DNA of 18,358 nt from Sulfurimonas sp. (lineage in GTDB: Bacteria > Campylobacterota > Campylobacteria > Campylobacterales > Sulfurimonadaceae): NCBI GenBank assembly GCA_027063295.1, contig JAMORZ010000014.1, forward strand, positions 1-18,358, written 5' to 3'. Below the pieces are notes generated by a model. That model had not been told where the DNA came from and did not search any database. It saw only the letters and a list, made by a program, of their open reading frames with translations. Each line of letters starts with the position of its first letter. Position 1 is the stretch's first letter. Shown piece after piece: positions 7,505 to 15,069 of the stretch. The position numbers and the translations under genes are program-made.

Positions 7505-8730
7505 TATTTACTCTCTTTATTGCAGTCAAACTGTTTTAAAAACTCTTTGATATTACGTGCAGCTTGACGGATGCGATTGTCATTTTCAATAAGCGCAATA
7601 CGCACATACCCCTCACCATACTCACCAAACCCTATCCCTGGAGCTACTGCTACACCAGCTTCAGTTAAAAGCCGTTTAGAAAACTCTAGTGAACCTAGAT
7701 GTGCCGCACACTCAGGGATCTTTGCCCAGCTAAACATACTCGCTTCATTTTTCTTGATATGCCAACCTGCACGAGCAAATGCTTCTATGAGTACCTCTTG
7801 ACGGTGGTTATATTTCTCCGTAATATCTGCTACACATTGTTGATCACCATTGAGTGCTACTGTTGCAGCCACCTGAATAGGAGTAAACATCCCATAATCA
7901 AGCCACGATTTTATCTTTTGGAGTGCTCCTATAAGTTTCTTGTTCCCAACAAAGAAACCAACACGCCAACCTGCCATGTTATAGCTTTTTGAAAGAGTAA
8001 AGGACTCAACTGCCACATCTTTTGCACCCTCTACCTGCATGATTGATGGTGTTTTATACCCATCAAAAGTGATATCACCATAAGCGATATCAGAGATAAC
8101 ATAAAAACGTTTCTCTTTTGCCATTGCAACAAGACGCTCATAAAACTCAGGAGTTACTGTTGCTGTTGATGGATTGTGTGGAAAGTTTACAAGCACATAC
8201 TTTGGCTTTGGAGAACTCTCCATAAACACACGATTTAGGTTCTCAAAAAATTTATCTTCATCAACTCTGTAATGCTCGTCAAATTCGATACCAAACTTTA
8301 CAACATTTCCACCAGCTAAAATAAATGCATACTCATGGATAGGGTAAGTTGGATCTGGAACAACAGCAACATCACCAGGGTTGATGATCGCATAAGTAAG
8401 GTGAGCATACCCCTCTTTAGAACCCATTGTTGCGACACATTCTGTCTCAGGGTCGAGCTTACAATCATAACGACGCTCATACCAATCTGCTATCGCTTGA
8501 AGAAGTTTTGGGATCCCTTTAGAAGTAGAGTAACCATGTGTTTTTGTTTTTTGGGCTGATTCAACAAGTTTTTCACGGATATGCTCAGGTGTATCACCAT
8601 CTGGATTTCCCATAGAAAAGTCTATAACATCTTTTCCTGCACGACGCTCTGCCATCTTTATGTCATTTACCTCAGCAAAAACATACTTTGGCAGCCTCTC
8701 AACTCTGTTAAATCTTATCTCATCAAACAT
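7504..8730 (-). CDS. PLP-dependent class I aminotransferase, AlaC-like
   Basis: A 408-residue fold-type I aminotransferase. The N-terminus (ERLPKYVF, then KMAERRAGKDVIDFSMGNPDG) closely resembles E. coli AlaC (glutamate-pyruvate aminotransferase). PLP-site residues are N187 in FPHNPS, D214 and Y217 in ISDIAYGD, K248 in LSKSYNMAGWRVGF (Schiff base), and R256. Related proteins in this phylum are variously annotated as aspartate, alanine or LL-diaminopimelate aminotransferases, so the exact amino acid pair is uncertain. The link to hom, overlapping by one base, suggests a role in the aspartate-family or alanine pathways. The ATG at 8730 has AGAGGG 7 bases upstream, and a 69-base gap separates it from the preceding gene, so a new transcript may begin here. 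Confidence 0.88.
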   Translation of the reverse strand: MFDEIRFNRVERLPKYVFAEVNDIKMAERRAGKDVIDFSMGNPDGDTPEHIREKLVESAQKTKTHGYSTSKGIPKLLQAIADWYERRYDCKLDPETECVATMGSKEGYAHLTYAIINPGDVAVVPDPTYPIHEYAFILAGGNVVKFGIEFDEHYRVDEDKFFENLNRVFMESSPKPKYVLVNFPHNPSTATVTPEFYERLVAMAKEKRFYVISDIAYGDITFDGYKTPSIMQVEGAKDVAVESFTLSKSYNMAGWRVGFFVGNKKLIGALQKIKSWLDYGMFTPIQVAATVALNGDQQCVADITEKYNHRQEVLIEAFARAGWHIKKNEASMFSWAKIPECAAHLGSLEFSKRLLTEAGVAVAPGIGFGEYGEGYVRIALIENDNRIRQAARNIKEFLKQFDCNKESK

Positions 8731-8757
8731 ATTTAGCCCTCTAAATTTATTGGTGAC

Positions 8758-8763
8758 ATTTTA
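8758..8763 (-). promoter_or_regulatory. Possible -10 box for the aminotransferase-hom-SDR operon
   Basis: TAAAAT, within the only noncoding gap (8731-8799) ahead of the aminotransferase gene. It overlaps a 12-base AT-rich palindrome (TTTTAGCTAAAA, 8759-8770). No -35 box is convincing. The gap could equally be an internal spacer of a longer operon. Confidence 0.3.
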
Positions 8764-8799
8764 GCTAAAAATGTTTAGAATAAGCTAATAGAGCTAAAC

Positions 8800-9669
8800 T
8801 CACCTCTCCTCTGAAGGGTAAAGTACTAAAGAATCTTTCACATTTTTGAGTGTATAGAGATCAGAAATTTTTATATATTTAGCATTTTTTGGTATCTCTA
8901 ACTCTATATTTCTTCTCTTATGATCCTCTTTTATCACCTTTAGGAGATGTAAAGAGCTGTCGTAATATGCAATATAAGGGTACCAATTATTACGACGTGA
9001 ACTCGAAATCTTCAATCGATTCACATTAGAAACATTAAGCCAGTGAGCATAGAGTGAACGTTTTAGATGTATCTCTTGAGTATCTTGTAGAGACTCTATA
9101 TTTAAAAATCCATGCCCCATATCGACGGTATAACTCCACTCTTTTTGAGCATCCCGCGAAATATCTACAATCTTACATCCAATTTTATTAAGTTCATTTT
9201 GCAACACTATTGGATCTGTAATATACTCCGATGTAAGATTGATGCTCCAAGAAAACTCTGATGATGTTCTTGATGATGCAATCGTTACATACCTATAGTA
9301 ACCTATATTTCTCAGAGCATCTCCCATAAGTTTTACAAAAAACAGAGGTGATCCATTGGTTTTAAAATGGAGTGTGATCGTTTGAGGTTTTTCAAAAAAG
9401 AGTTTTAAAAGACCATTCTCTTTGAGGGTTTTTATCACATGAACAACATCAATACGCTCTTGAACAAAATACTCTTCTGCTGGATCAAAAACAATATGGA
9501 TAAAATCTTTATTTTCACTATAAACTGCATCACCCAAAAAACTTTTTATCTTCTCATCTAAAAGATTTTCAACAGAAACGCTACTATTGACATCCTCTTG
9601 AGAGAGAGAATCCTCTGCAAACAAAGATGATGTTACAAGTAAAAAAACAAACAGTAACCTTGTTACCAT
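8800..9669 (-). CDS. Secreted periplasmic protein of unknown function
   Basis: A 289-residue protein with a clear Sec signal peptide: positive start, hydrophobic VTRLLFVFLLVTSS, and a likely cleavage after SLFA (residues 18/19). No lipobox is present. The mature part mixes short strands and charged loops; I recognise no enzyme motif. It overlaps the preceding single-pass membrane protein by 7 bases, and both stand in the same relative order as C. jejuni Cj0151c and Cj0152c as I recall them. A shared cell-envelope role is plausible: the partner has a periplasmic domain and this protein is exported. It is the last gene before a 69-base gap. Function remains unassigned. Confidence 0.75.
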   Translation of the reverse strand: MVTRLLFVFLLVTSSLFAEDSLSQEDVNSSVSVENLLDEKIKSFLGDAVYSENKDFIHIVFDPAEEYFVQERIDVVHVIKTLKENGLLKLFFEKPQTITLHFKTNGSPLFFVKLMGDALRNIGYYRYVTIASSRTSSEFSWSINLTSEYITDPIVLQNELNKIGCKIVDISRDAQKEWSYTVDMGHGFLNIESLQDTQEIHLKRSLYAHWLNVSNVNRLKISSSRRNNWYPYIAYYDSSLHLLKVIKEDHKRRNIELEIPKNAKYIKISDLYTLKNVKDSLVLYPSEER

Positions 9670-10457
9670 AAACGACCTTTGTTAAGTTTTTTAAATTCTG
9701 CAATACTTAACGGTTCTAATATTCCATCTTTATAGTGAAAACGAACACTTTGTGCTTTATTGAGCTCTTGTTTTTCATCACCTATCTCAACAATAATATT
9801 ACCATGTCCTAGTGAGAGCAACCACTCTTTTGAACCATCCAACTCTAAAGGAGTAGATGTGACGAGTTGCTTTTTTTTCTTTGATTCATAATCAATATAA
9901 CCTATCCAAAGTCTATTTTTGGGGATAATCTTAACCACTCTAGTCTCTAGCACTTGAGATACTTGCTGTTTCTCTTCTTGTTTAGCATTTTGCTTTTGTT
10001 GAAGTGTTGTATTCAACTCAACTTGCTGATTTTTTGGTACAACAGTTTTTTCGATACTTTTTTGAGCTTGCTGAATAATCTCATTATTTTGCACTGTTTT
10101 TGGGATCTCATCTGTTTGTAAAAAATTAAACAAAGCCACAATCACAATCAAAACAAGAGCTGCTCCAACATACAAAGGTGTGAGGTTCTTAGAGCGCTTG
10201 GGTGTTACAAAAACACCTGATTCATCAACTTCATCTTGATTTTGTTCTTGAAAATGGGCAAGGCCTCTCTCTTTTAACTCACTAAGATCAAGATGATACT
10301 CCCTTTCTAAAATTGAGATAAAACCTATAAACTGAACTTTAGCAAGCCCATCAAAACTCTCATCCAATACACTATGAACATGTTTTAAAGCTATATGTGT
10401 ATCTTCATAAATTTTTTGTGCACCAATACTTTTTAGCCTATCTACAGACTCACTCAT
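9663..10457 (-). CDS. Single-pass membrane protein with RodZ-like layout
   Basis: A 264-residue protein. Residues 1-75 are cytoplasmic and helical (IYEDTHIALKHVHSVLDESF, then FIGFISILEREYHLDLSEL), a pattern like the helix-turn-helix region of RodZ, where E-x-T-x-I, a D/E-F and a GF-x-x-x-x-x-x-Y-x-x-LDL-x-x-L run also occur. One membrane segment lies at about 95-113 after a basic stretch (PKRSKN), giving N-in orientation. A low-complexity Q/K/E-rich linker covers about 120-172. The last 90 residues look like a periplasmic beta domain (LWIGYIDY, GHGNIIVEIGD). RodZ ties the MreB cytoskeleton to the cell wall; the similarity here is in layout and pattern and is not proven homology. It overlaps rlmB (ATGA) and the secreted protein downstream. 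Confidence 0.7.
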   Translation of the reverse strand: MSESVDRLKSIGAQKIYEDTHIALKHVHSVLDESFDGLAKVQFIGFISILEREYHLDLSELKERGLAHFQEQNQDEVDESGVFVTPKRSKNLTPLYVGAALVLIVIVALFNFLQTDEIPKTVQNNEIIQQAQKSIEKTVVPKNQQVELNTTLQQKQNAKQEEKQQVSQVLETRVVKIIPKNRLWIGYIDYESKKKKQLVTSTPLELDGSKEWLLSLGHGNIIVEIGDEKQELNKAQSVRFHYKDGILEPLSIAEFKKLNKGRLW

Positions 10458-11134
10458 CCTCTCATCCTATCCATCAAAATCCCAGCAGCAACACTTACAT
10501 TGAGTGAATCAAACTGATGTTTCATCTCAATACTTACCACATTGTCAAGTTTGGAGACAACACGAGAGCTTAGTCCTTCACCCTCGTTTCCAAGAACTAA
10601 AACTCTCTTTTTCTCTATGAAAACTTCACGAATATCACGACCACCCATATCTGCACCATAACTGACAAATCCAGACATTTTTAGATCATTTAAAACATCA
10701 TGAATATTATGCTCGATAGCAAAAGGGGTATCATAAAGTGCTCCCGTACTAGTTCTCATTATTGTATCTAAAGGGAGTTTTTTAACACCACAAGCAATAA
10801 TAGCATCAACACCAAGTGCATAGGCACTTCTGACTATTGCACCAATATTACCCACATCGGTAAGCCCAGCTAGTACTAGTACAAACTTTTTTTCAAAGAA
10901 AAAATCGTAAGGTTGGAGATGATACTCCTCTATCTCAGCTAAAAAACCTTGATGGGAACCATTTTTGCACATTTTCTGTGCAGCTTCATTTGGAATACGC
11001 TTGATCTCAAAACCCATCTTCATTAGACGGGAATACTCTTTTTTCTCTATCTCTTTTGCGAGATAAAGTGTTTTGATCTTTTGTGGATATTTGTTTATGA
11101 TGTAATAAACTGGTTGTTTTGCATAAATTAACAT
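10454..11134 (-). CDS. rlmB: SpoU-family RNA 2'-O-methyltransferase, probable RlmB
   Basis: A 226-residue methyltransferase of the SPOUT superfamily (trefoil-knot, SAM-dependent). The three SpoU motifs are present: NIGAIVRSAYALGVDAII with the conserved N and R, VLGNEGEGLS, and IEMKHQFDSLNVSVAAGILMD. An N-terminal substrate-binding part of about 80 residues precedes them. RlmB methylates the ribose of G2251 in 23S rRNA; related TrmH-type enzymes act on tRNA, so the target is inferred. I chose the ATG at 11134 over one at 11176, because the longer form would run back into the PAS gene and AAGAG sits 6 bases before 11134. The stop overlaps the next gene by four bases. Confidence 0.85.
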   Translation of the reverse strand: MLIYAKQPVYYIINKYPQKIKTLYLAKEIEKKEYSRLMKMGFEIKRIPNEAAQKMCKNGSHQGFLAEIEEYHLQPYDFFFEKKFVLVLAGLTDVGNIGAIVRSAYALGVDAIIACGVKKLPLDTIMRTSTGALYDTPFAIEHNIHDVLNDLKMSGFVSYGADMGGRDIREVFIEKKRVLVLGNEGEGLSSRVVSKLDNVVSIEMKHQFDSLNVSVAAGILMDRMRG

Positions 11135-11136
11135 TA

Positions 11137-11553
11137 CTACTCTTGTGCCTTTAGTTCTGCGTAGAGTGGGATACAAGCTTCTACAGCTGCACGATCTGGC
11201 ACTCTTCTGATCGATAGATAAGTAACACGTCCATCAAGATGTACCTTACGTAGTGCAGTTGCATCTACCCAGTAATACCCTCTATCTTTTCTGAGGTTCT
11301 TTACAGTTCCTCTCCAAAAACCTTTTGTTTGTATATCATCCCAAAGCCCTTTAAAGGCAATACGAGGCATATCTGGATGACGCACAATATTGTGTGGTTC
11401 GCCAATAAGTTCCTCTAAAGTATACCCTGCCAATCTGCAAAAAATATCGTTTGCATACAAAATGATACCCTTATCATCAGTCTCACTCAAGACATAGCTA
11501 TCACGCGAGAAATACCACTCTTCACTCTGGTCATCTTTATAAATATCAGACAT
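11137..11553 (-). CDS. Single PAS-domain sensor protein
   Basis: A 138-residue soluble protein, almost entirely one PAS domain (about 18-110): YVLSETDDKGIILYANDIFCRLAGYT, then EELIGEPHNIVRHPDMPR, and GYYWVDATALRK. The N-I-V-R-H-P-D-M-P pattern is common to Aer-type redox PAS domains that bind FAD and to many stand-alone PAS proteins in Campylobacterota. No kinase, GGDEF or methyl-accepting domain is attached, so it must signal through a partner. The start at 11553 has GAGGG upstream; an in-frame start at 11616 would invade rsmI. It sits between rsmI and rlmB with 2 bases to the latter, an insertion into an otherwise rRNA-modification operon. Confidence 0.85.
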   Translation of the reverse strand: MSDIYKDDQSEEWYFSRDSYVLSETDDKGIILYANDIFCRLAGYTLEELIGEPHNIVRHPDMPRIAFKGLWDDIQTKGFWRGTVKNLRKDRGYYWVDATALRKVHLDGRVTYLSIRRVPDRAAVEACIPLYAELKAQE

Positions 11554-11588
11554 ATCACAACCCTCGCTTTGAGATTTAAATGCAGATA

Positions 11589-12398
11589 TTATAGCCCAAG
11601 TAACCTTTGATAGCAAGCTTTTGTGTTTTCACCTGTGATTTTTGCGATAAGTTTTGCCTGTGTTTTTTTTGCAAGATCTAGAGCAAGAATATCCTTCTCA
11701 CTTATGGCTGAACTATTTTTCACAGAAGCTGCTTTTATAACAACAACCCACTCCCCTTTAAAGTTCAAAGAGCGAAGTGCATCACTAGCTTTTCCACGAA
11801 AATACGTTTGGTATTTTTTTGTCAGCTCTTTTGCCAAAAAGATCTCACGTTCAGGCTCAAGCATATCTATCTCTTTGAGAAGTTTTTCTATACGATGGGG
11901 AGATTCATATAACACAGTTATATATCCACTATAAAGTGCATCATTTAGCCCTTGTTCACGTGACTTTCCTTTATGATCTAAAAAGCCTAAAAAGAGCATT
12001 TTTGTCTCTACAAAGCCACTTGCCACGAACGCACTCAACACTGCATTTGCTCCAGGAAGTACATCGTACTCTATGGAGTTTTTTAAACAATAATCCACAA
12101 GCACTTGTCCAGGATCACTCACACCTGGCATACCTGCATCACTTACATAAACAACATTTTGTTCAAAAAAAGATCTCTCTAGTTTTTCAAGAAAAGCTTG
12201 TTCGTTATGGGAGTGCAAGGAGATAAACTCTTGATTCTCTTTAAAAGTTGTATTGTAACGCTCTTTTAGGATGTGGATAAGTTTTTTTGTGACTCGAGTA
12301 TCTTCACAAAGGAGTATGTCAGCTTCACTGAGAGCTTCAATAGCTCTGAGTGAAATATCGCCAATGTTTCCAATGGGAGTTGGAACAAGGCTTAACAT
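11589..12398 (-). CDS. rsmI: 16S rRNA (cytidine-1402-2'-O)-methyltransferase RsmI
   Basis: A 269-residue tetrapyrrole-methylase-fold enzyme using SAM. Diagnostic motifs are LVPTPIGNIGDISLRAIEAL at the N-terminus, LLCEDTRVTKKL, ISLHSHNEQ, VYVSDAGMPGVSDPG, LPGANAVLSAFVASGF, and LGFLDHKGKSR. RsmI adds the ribose methyl of m4Cm1402 in the decoding centre of 16S rRNA. Length matches the family (about 270-290). The ATG at 12398 lies 7 bases downstream of the rpmE stop with no strong ribosome binding site, so it is likely coupled to rpmE. The pairing with rpmE is a conserved feature of this phylum as I recall. Confidence 0.95.
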   Translation of the reverse strand: MLSLVPTPIGNIGDISLRAIEALSEADILLCEDTRVTKKLIHILKERYNTTFKENQEFISLHSHNEQAFLEKLERSFFEQNVVYVSDAGMPGVSDPGQVLVDYCLKNSIEYDVLPGANAVLSAFVASGFVETKMLFLGFLDHKGKSREQGLNDALYSGYITVLYESPHRIEKLLKEIDMLEPEREIFLAKELTKKYQTYFRGKASDALRSLNFKGEWVVVIKAASVKNSSAISEKDILALDLAKKTQAKLIAKITGENTKACYQRLLGL

Positions 12399-12405
12399 GA
12401 AAGGT

Positions 12406-12606
12406 TTATTTTCTGTTGTAACGTGCGTTAAATTTCTCGATACGTCCAGCAGTATCTACCATACGCTCTTCACCTGTGAAAAATGGGTGACATTCGTTAC
12501 AGATATCGATTCTCATTGTATCTTTTTGAGATTTTGTCTCAAAACTGTTACCACATGCACAAGTTACTGTACAAGTTACTAACTCTGGGTGTAAATCTTT
12601 TTTCAT
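12406..12606 (-). CDS. rpmE: 50S ribosomal protein L31, zinc-binding type
   Basis: A 66-residue ribosomal protein. It starts MKKDLHPE and contains the four zinc-binding cysteines of the C+ form (C16, C18, C36, C39), with GEERMVDTAGRIEKF as the typical C-terminal part. C+ L31 is usually replaced by a cysteine-free paralogue under zinc starvation; no such paralogue is in this window. The start has AAAAGG 9 bases upstream. A perfect TATAAT lies 83 bases upstream, so rpmE, rsmI and the genes beyond can be transcribed independently of rsmE. The leader between them can fold (see the leader entry). Confidence 0.97.
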   Translation of the reverse strand: MKKDLHPELVTCTVTCACGNSFETKSQKDTMRIDICNECHPFFTGEERMVDTAGRIEKFNARYNRK

Positions 12607-12622
12607 TGCTTTGCCTTTTGCT

Positions 12623-12677
12623 CCACGTCGTAGTACGTAGGGCTATATATTTTTTAAATCCGTATGGGGGCGGATTT
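12623..12677 (-). promoter_or_regulatory. Structured leader of rpmE (two candidate hairpins)
   Basis: Reading the minus strand from the predicted transcript start near 12682, AAATCCG pairs with CGGATTT (12656-12677, perfect 7 bp, 8-base loop containing CCCCC). Next, CCTACGT pairs with ACGTGG with one bulged T (12623-12641, 6-base loop). The second ends 16 bases before the rpmE ATG. Neither is followed by a T-run on this strand, so these are not terminators. E. coli rpmE is autoregulated through its leader; a similar L31-binding role here is only an inference. Confidence 0.4.
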
Positions 12678-12688
12678 TTAGAAAGTGG

Positions 12689-12694
12689 ATTATA
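12689..12694 (-). promoter_or_regulatory. Promoter -10 box for rpmE
   Basis: A perfect TATAAT preceded by T-rich sequence (GGATTTTTTAGA), with no clear -35. It lies in the 113-base gap between rsmE and rpmE. Predicted transcript start is around 12682. Confidence 0.55.
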
Positions 12695-12719
12695 TCTAAA
12701 AAATCCTTAAAATCCTAAC

Positions 12720-13391
12720 TCATAGTAAAATTTTTGATGCAACTGCTACAGCAGCTGTCTCAGAGCGCAGCACCATTGGAGTATCTAAACGCAACACTCG
12801 TTGTGTTTGAAGAAACTCTTTTTCCTCTACTGAAAAACCACCCTCACATCCTATTAACACTCTCTCAACCTCATCTGTAGAGGAAAAAACCTCGTTGGAA
12901 AAGTCAAAAACAACTGTATCTGGATACTCTTTTATAAAGCTCTCAACATCTTTATAAGTATCAAACTCCATAAAAAAATCTCTTCCACTTTGCTGCATCG
13001 AAGCTTCAACAATTCTCTCAAGCCTCTTAAAATCTACTTTAAAGTTCTTTTGACTACGTTGACAAAAAACAAATGAGATACGATACACCCCTAGTTCACA
13101 TAAAAAGGGAAGTGTTTTTTCAACAGACTTTGCATCGATCACACACCATGCAAGATGTAGTTTTTTTTGTGGCACTGCCGATGTTTGAGAGGATTCTAAA
13201 AGTTCTAAATGCAAAACTCGAGGCTCTATTGATATAACCTTGTACTTATGTAGAGTTGTTGGTTCTTCTTGTGTTCTAAATGCAAGCTCATCACCAACCT
13301 GATGACGACGAACTTTTACCAAGTACTTAAAATTTTCACCTTTGATAGAAAGCTGTTCATCACCAGCATTTTGATCAAAAATGTATATCAT
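12720..13391 (-). CDS. rsmE: 16S rRNA (uracil-1498-N3)-methyltransferase RsmE
   Basis: A 223-residue SPOUT methyltransferase. The N-terminal PUA-like part (about 1-70) includes HQVGDELAFRT. The SAM-binding knot includes SMQQSGRDFFMEF (family S-x-Q-S-x-R), VLIGCEGGFSVEEKEF (the usual G-P-E-G-G has cysteine here), and LRLDTPMVLRSETAAVAVASKIL at the C-terminus. It methylates U1498 of 16S rRNA. I chose the ATG at 13391, which overlaps the stop of the upstream membrane protein gene (ATGA) and follows a GGATGTGGG stretch; an earlier in-frame ATG at 13406 is less likely. Confidence 0.92.
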   Translation of the reverse strand: MIYIFDQNAGDEQLSIKGENFKYLVKVRRHQVGDELAFRTQEEPTTLHKYKVISIEPRVLHLELLESSQTSAVPQKKLHLAWCVIDAKSVEKTLPFLCELGVYRISFVFCQRSQKNFKVDFKRLERIVEASMQQSGRDFFMEFDTYKDVESFIKEYPDTVVFDFSNEVFSSTDEVERVLIGCEGGFSVEEKEFLQTQRVLRLDTPMVLRSETAAVAVASKILL

Positions 13392-13801
13392 ATAACCCAC
13401 ATCCAAATTGAGATAAGTATCACCATAAGAAATTGTACCTGCAAGATGGTACGAGCATACGGCTTATAAGCATCAAATGCTTTTTCTTTAGAAGCATTTA
13501 GATATTTAAGAGCTTTTAATCTTTTAACTTCTAACACTATGTAAACTAAAGATATTGCTATCATTGCTATGTTTTCAAGTGTAAAATCAAGATGTTTAGC
13601 TGCCATCATCACAATACCTGTAAAGATCACAAACCCAAGCATACTTTCACTCAAAGGGATCAGCACTACACTCATCATTCGTTTATATTTTCCAAGCTCT
13701 TTTGTACTGATAAGTAAAAAAAGATTGAGAACAATCACCGCTAAAATACCAATTGCACCTATACTGTGCAGGGATAAACCCATACTATACATTTCATTCA
13801 T
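13388..13801 (-). CDS. Four-helix membrane protein of unknown function
   Basis: A 137-residue integral membrane protein with predicted helices at about 10-32, 42-68, 74-92 and 117-137, and a basic loop (KRLKALKYLNASKEKAFDAYKPYAR) between helices 3 and 4. I recognise no family motif. It may correspond to the small integral membrane protein near Cj0157c next to rsmE in Campylobacter (recollection). The start is uncertain: ATGs at 13801, 13792 and 13783 all lack a good ribosome binding site, and a GTG at 13846 lies upstream of the likely promoter. A TATAAT at 13808-13813 would place the transcript start close to the ATG at 13801, so the message may be leaderless. Its stop overlaps rsmE. Confidence 0.7.
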   Translation of the reverse strand: MNEMYSMGLSLHSIGAIGILAVIVLNLFLLISTKELGKYKRMMSVVLIPLSESMLGFVIFTGIVMMAAKHLDFTLENIAMIAISLVYIVLEVKRLKALKYLNASKEKAFDAYKPYARTILQVQFLMVILISIWMWVI

Positions 13802-13807
13802 AGCGAA

Positions 13808-13820
13808 ATTATAGTAAAAT
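13808..13820. promoter_or_regulatory. Overlapping divergent promoters (membrane protein/rsmE and moeA)
   Basis: On the minus strand 13808-13813 reads TATAAT, directed at the membrane protein and rsmE. On the plus strand the same region gives TATAGT (13810-13815) or TAAAAT (13815-13820), directed at moeA. The two -10 boxes overlap, so only one polymerase could bind at a time. No -35 boxes are evident. Confidence 0.45.
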
Positions 13821-13849
13821 ATCTTAACGAAACAAAGGGGTAGCACAAA

Positions 13850-15067
13850 ATGGTCGTCTCAATCGAAAAAGCATTAGAACTTATCTATACAAACACACAA
13901 CAAAAATCTATACAAATTTTACCTATTGAGGATGCTCTTGGCTTAATTTTAGCTCAAGAGATTATAGCAACACACAATCTACCCCCATACGATAACTCTG
14001 CCATGGATGGATATGCTGTTAAGATCTCAGATAGTCTCAAAAATGTTAAAGTTTGTCATACAATCTTTGCAGGGGATAACTTTGATGGAGAACTCCATCA
14101 TGGTAATGCCATCAAGATTATGACTGGAGCGAAAATTCCTCAAGGAACACAATGTGTTGTGCCTATTGAGGATGTAACAGTTGTTGATGGTGAGATTATT
14201 TTACCAGACAACCTTACAATGTCAAAACATATAAGATTTGCAGGTGAAGATATCAAAGCAGATACAAAGTTACTTCATAAAGGGGAAAAACTTGATGCAC
14301 ACAAAATCACACTTTTAGCTTCTCAAGGGATAAGCCATGTAAAAGTGTACAAAAAACCAAGAGTTGCTCTTTTTGCATCTGGCAACGAACTTAAAATGCA
14401 CTTTGAACAAGTCAAATCGTATCAACTTTACAACACAAATACTCCTACACTTCTTGCACGAGCAAAAGAGCTTGGATGTGATGTAGAGTTTATCGGTACA
14501 GCTCAAGATACTCTTGCAGATATTAAAGAGCATATCAAAAGTGCTTTAGAGTGTGATCTTATCATTACCAGTGGTGGTGTAAGTGTTGGTGATGCTGACT
14601 TTACAAAAGAGGCTTTTGGTTCATTTGGGTATGAGATACTTTTTGATAAAGTGGAGATAAAACCTGGAAAACCTACTACATTTGGTAAAATAGGCAACAC
14701 CAGCATCCTCAATCTCCCTGGAAATCCTTTAGCTGCAGCTCTTAACTTTGAACTATTTGGACAAAGTATCATCTATGCTCTTAGTGGTTTAGAGGAAAAA
14801 TTTATCAATCCACTCTCTATAAAACTAAAAGAACCATTTCAAGCAAAAACAAAAAGAAGAACTCTTATACCTGGAACTTATGATGGCTCTTGTTTTATAC
14901 CTCTAAAACATTTTGCGCCAGGGATGATCACCCCTTTAGCAAGAACAAATGGTTTTATCATTGTAGATGCAAACTGTGATATGCTCGATCAAGATCAAGA
15001 AGTGAAATTTATCAGTACCCACTTTAGTTTTAGATCAAAAACTTTTCAAGATATGATTACAAAATAG
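13850..15067 (+). CDS. moeA: Molybdopterin molybdenumtransferase MoeA
   Basis: A 405-residue protein that inserts molybdate into adenylylated molybdopterin to form molybdenum cofactor. Family landmarks are PPYDNSAMDGYA at 45-56, SGGVSVGDADF at 241-251 (Mg/nucleotide site), KPGKPTTFG at 271-279 and LPGNPLAA at 289-296; a short C-terminal beta domain follows (about 325-405). AAAGGGG lies 9 bases before the ATG. The formate dehydrogenase in this window would need its product. The next gene, neuC, begins 2 bases after the stop, although their pathways are unrelated. Confidence 0.95.
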   Translation: MVVSIEKALELIYTNTQQKSIQILPIEDALGLILAQEIIATHNLPPYDNSAMDGYAVKISDSLKNVKVCHTIFAGDNFDGELHHGNAIKIMTGAKIPQGTQCVVPIEDVTVVDGEIILPDNLTMSKHIRFAGEDIKADTKLLHKGEKLDAHKITLLASQGISHVKVYKKPRVALFASGNELKMHFEQVKSYQLYNTNTPTLLARAKELGCDVEFIGTAQDTLADIKEHIKSALECDLIITSGGVSVGDADFTKEAFGSFGYEILFDKVEIKPGKPTTFGKIGNTSILNLPGNPLAAALNFELFGQSIIYALSGLEEKFINPLSIKLKEPFQAKTKRRTLIPGTYDGSCFIPLKHFAPGMITPLARTNGFIIVDANCDMLDQDQEVKFISTHFSFRSKTFQDMITK

Positions 15068-15069
15068 TG

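Noticed and set aside
8759..8770. AT-rich palindrome TTTTAGCTAAAA as an operator, with nearby TTAGCT copies
   Set aside because: Short, low-complexity and in AT-rich sequence; no known repressor site matches. Recorded only as overlapping the possible -10 box.
12656..12678. The rpmE leader hairpin read as a plus-strand intrinsic terminator
   Set aside because: A T-run follows on the plus strand, but no plus-strand gene lies upstream for it to terminate. On the minus strand it follows the promoter and lacks a T-run.
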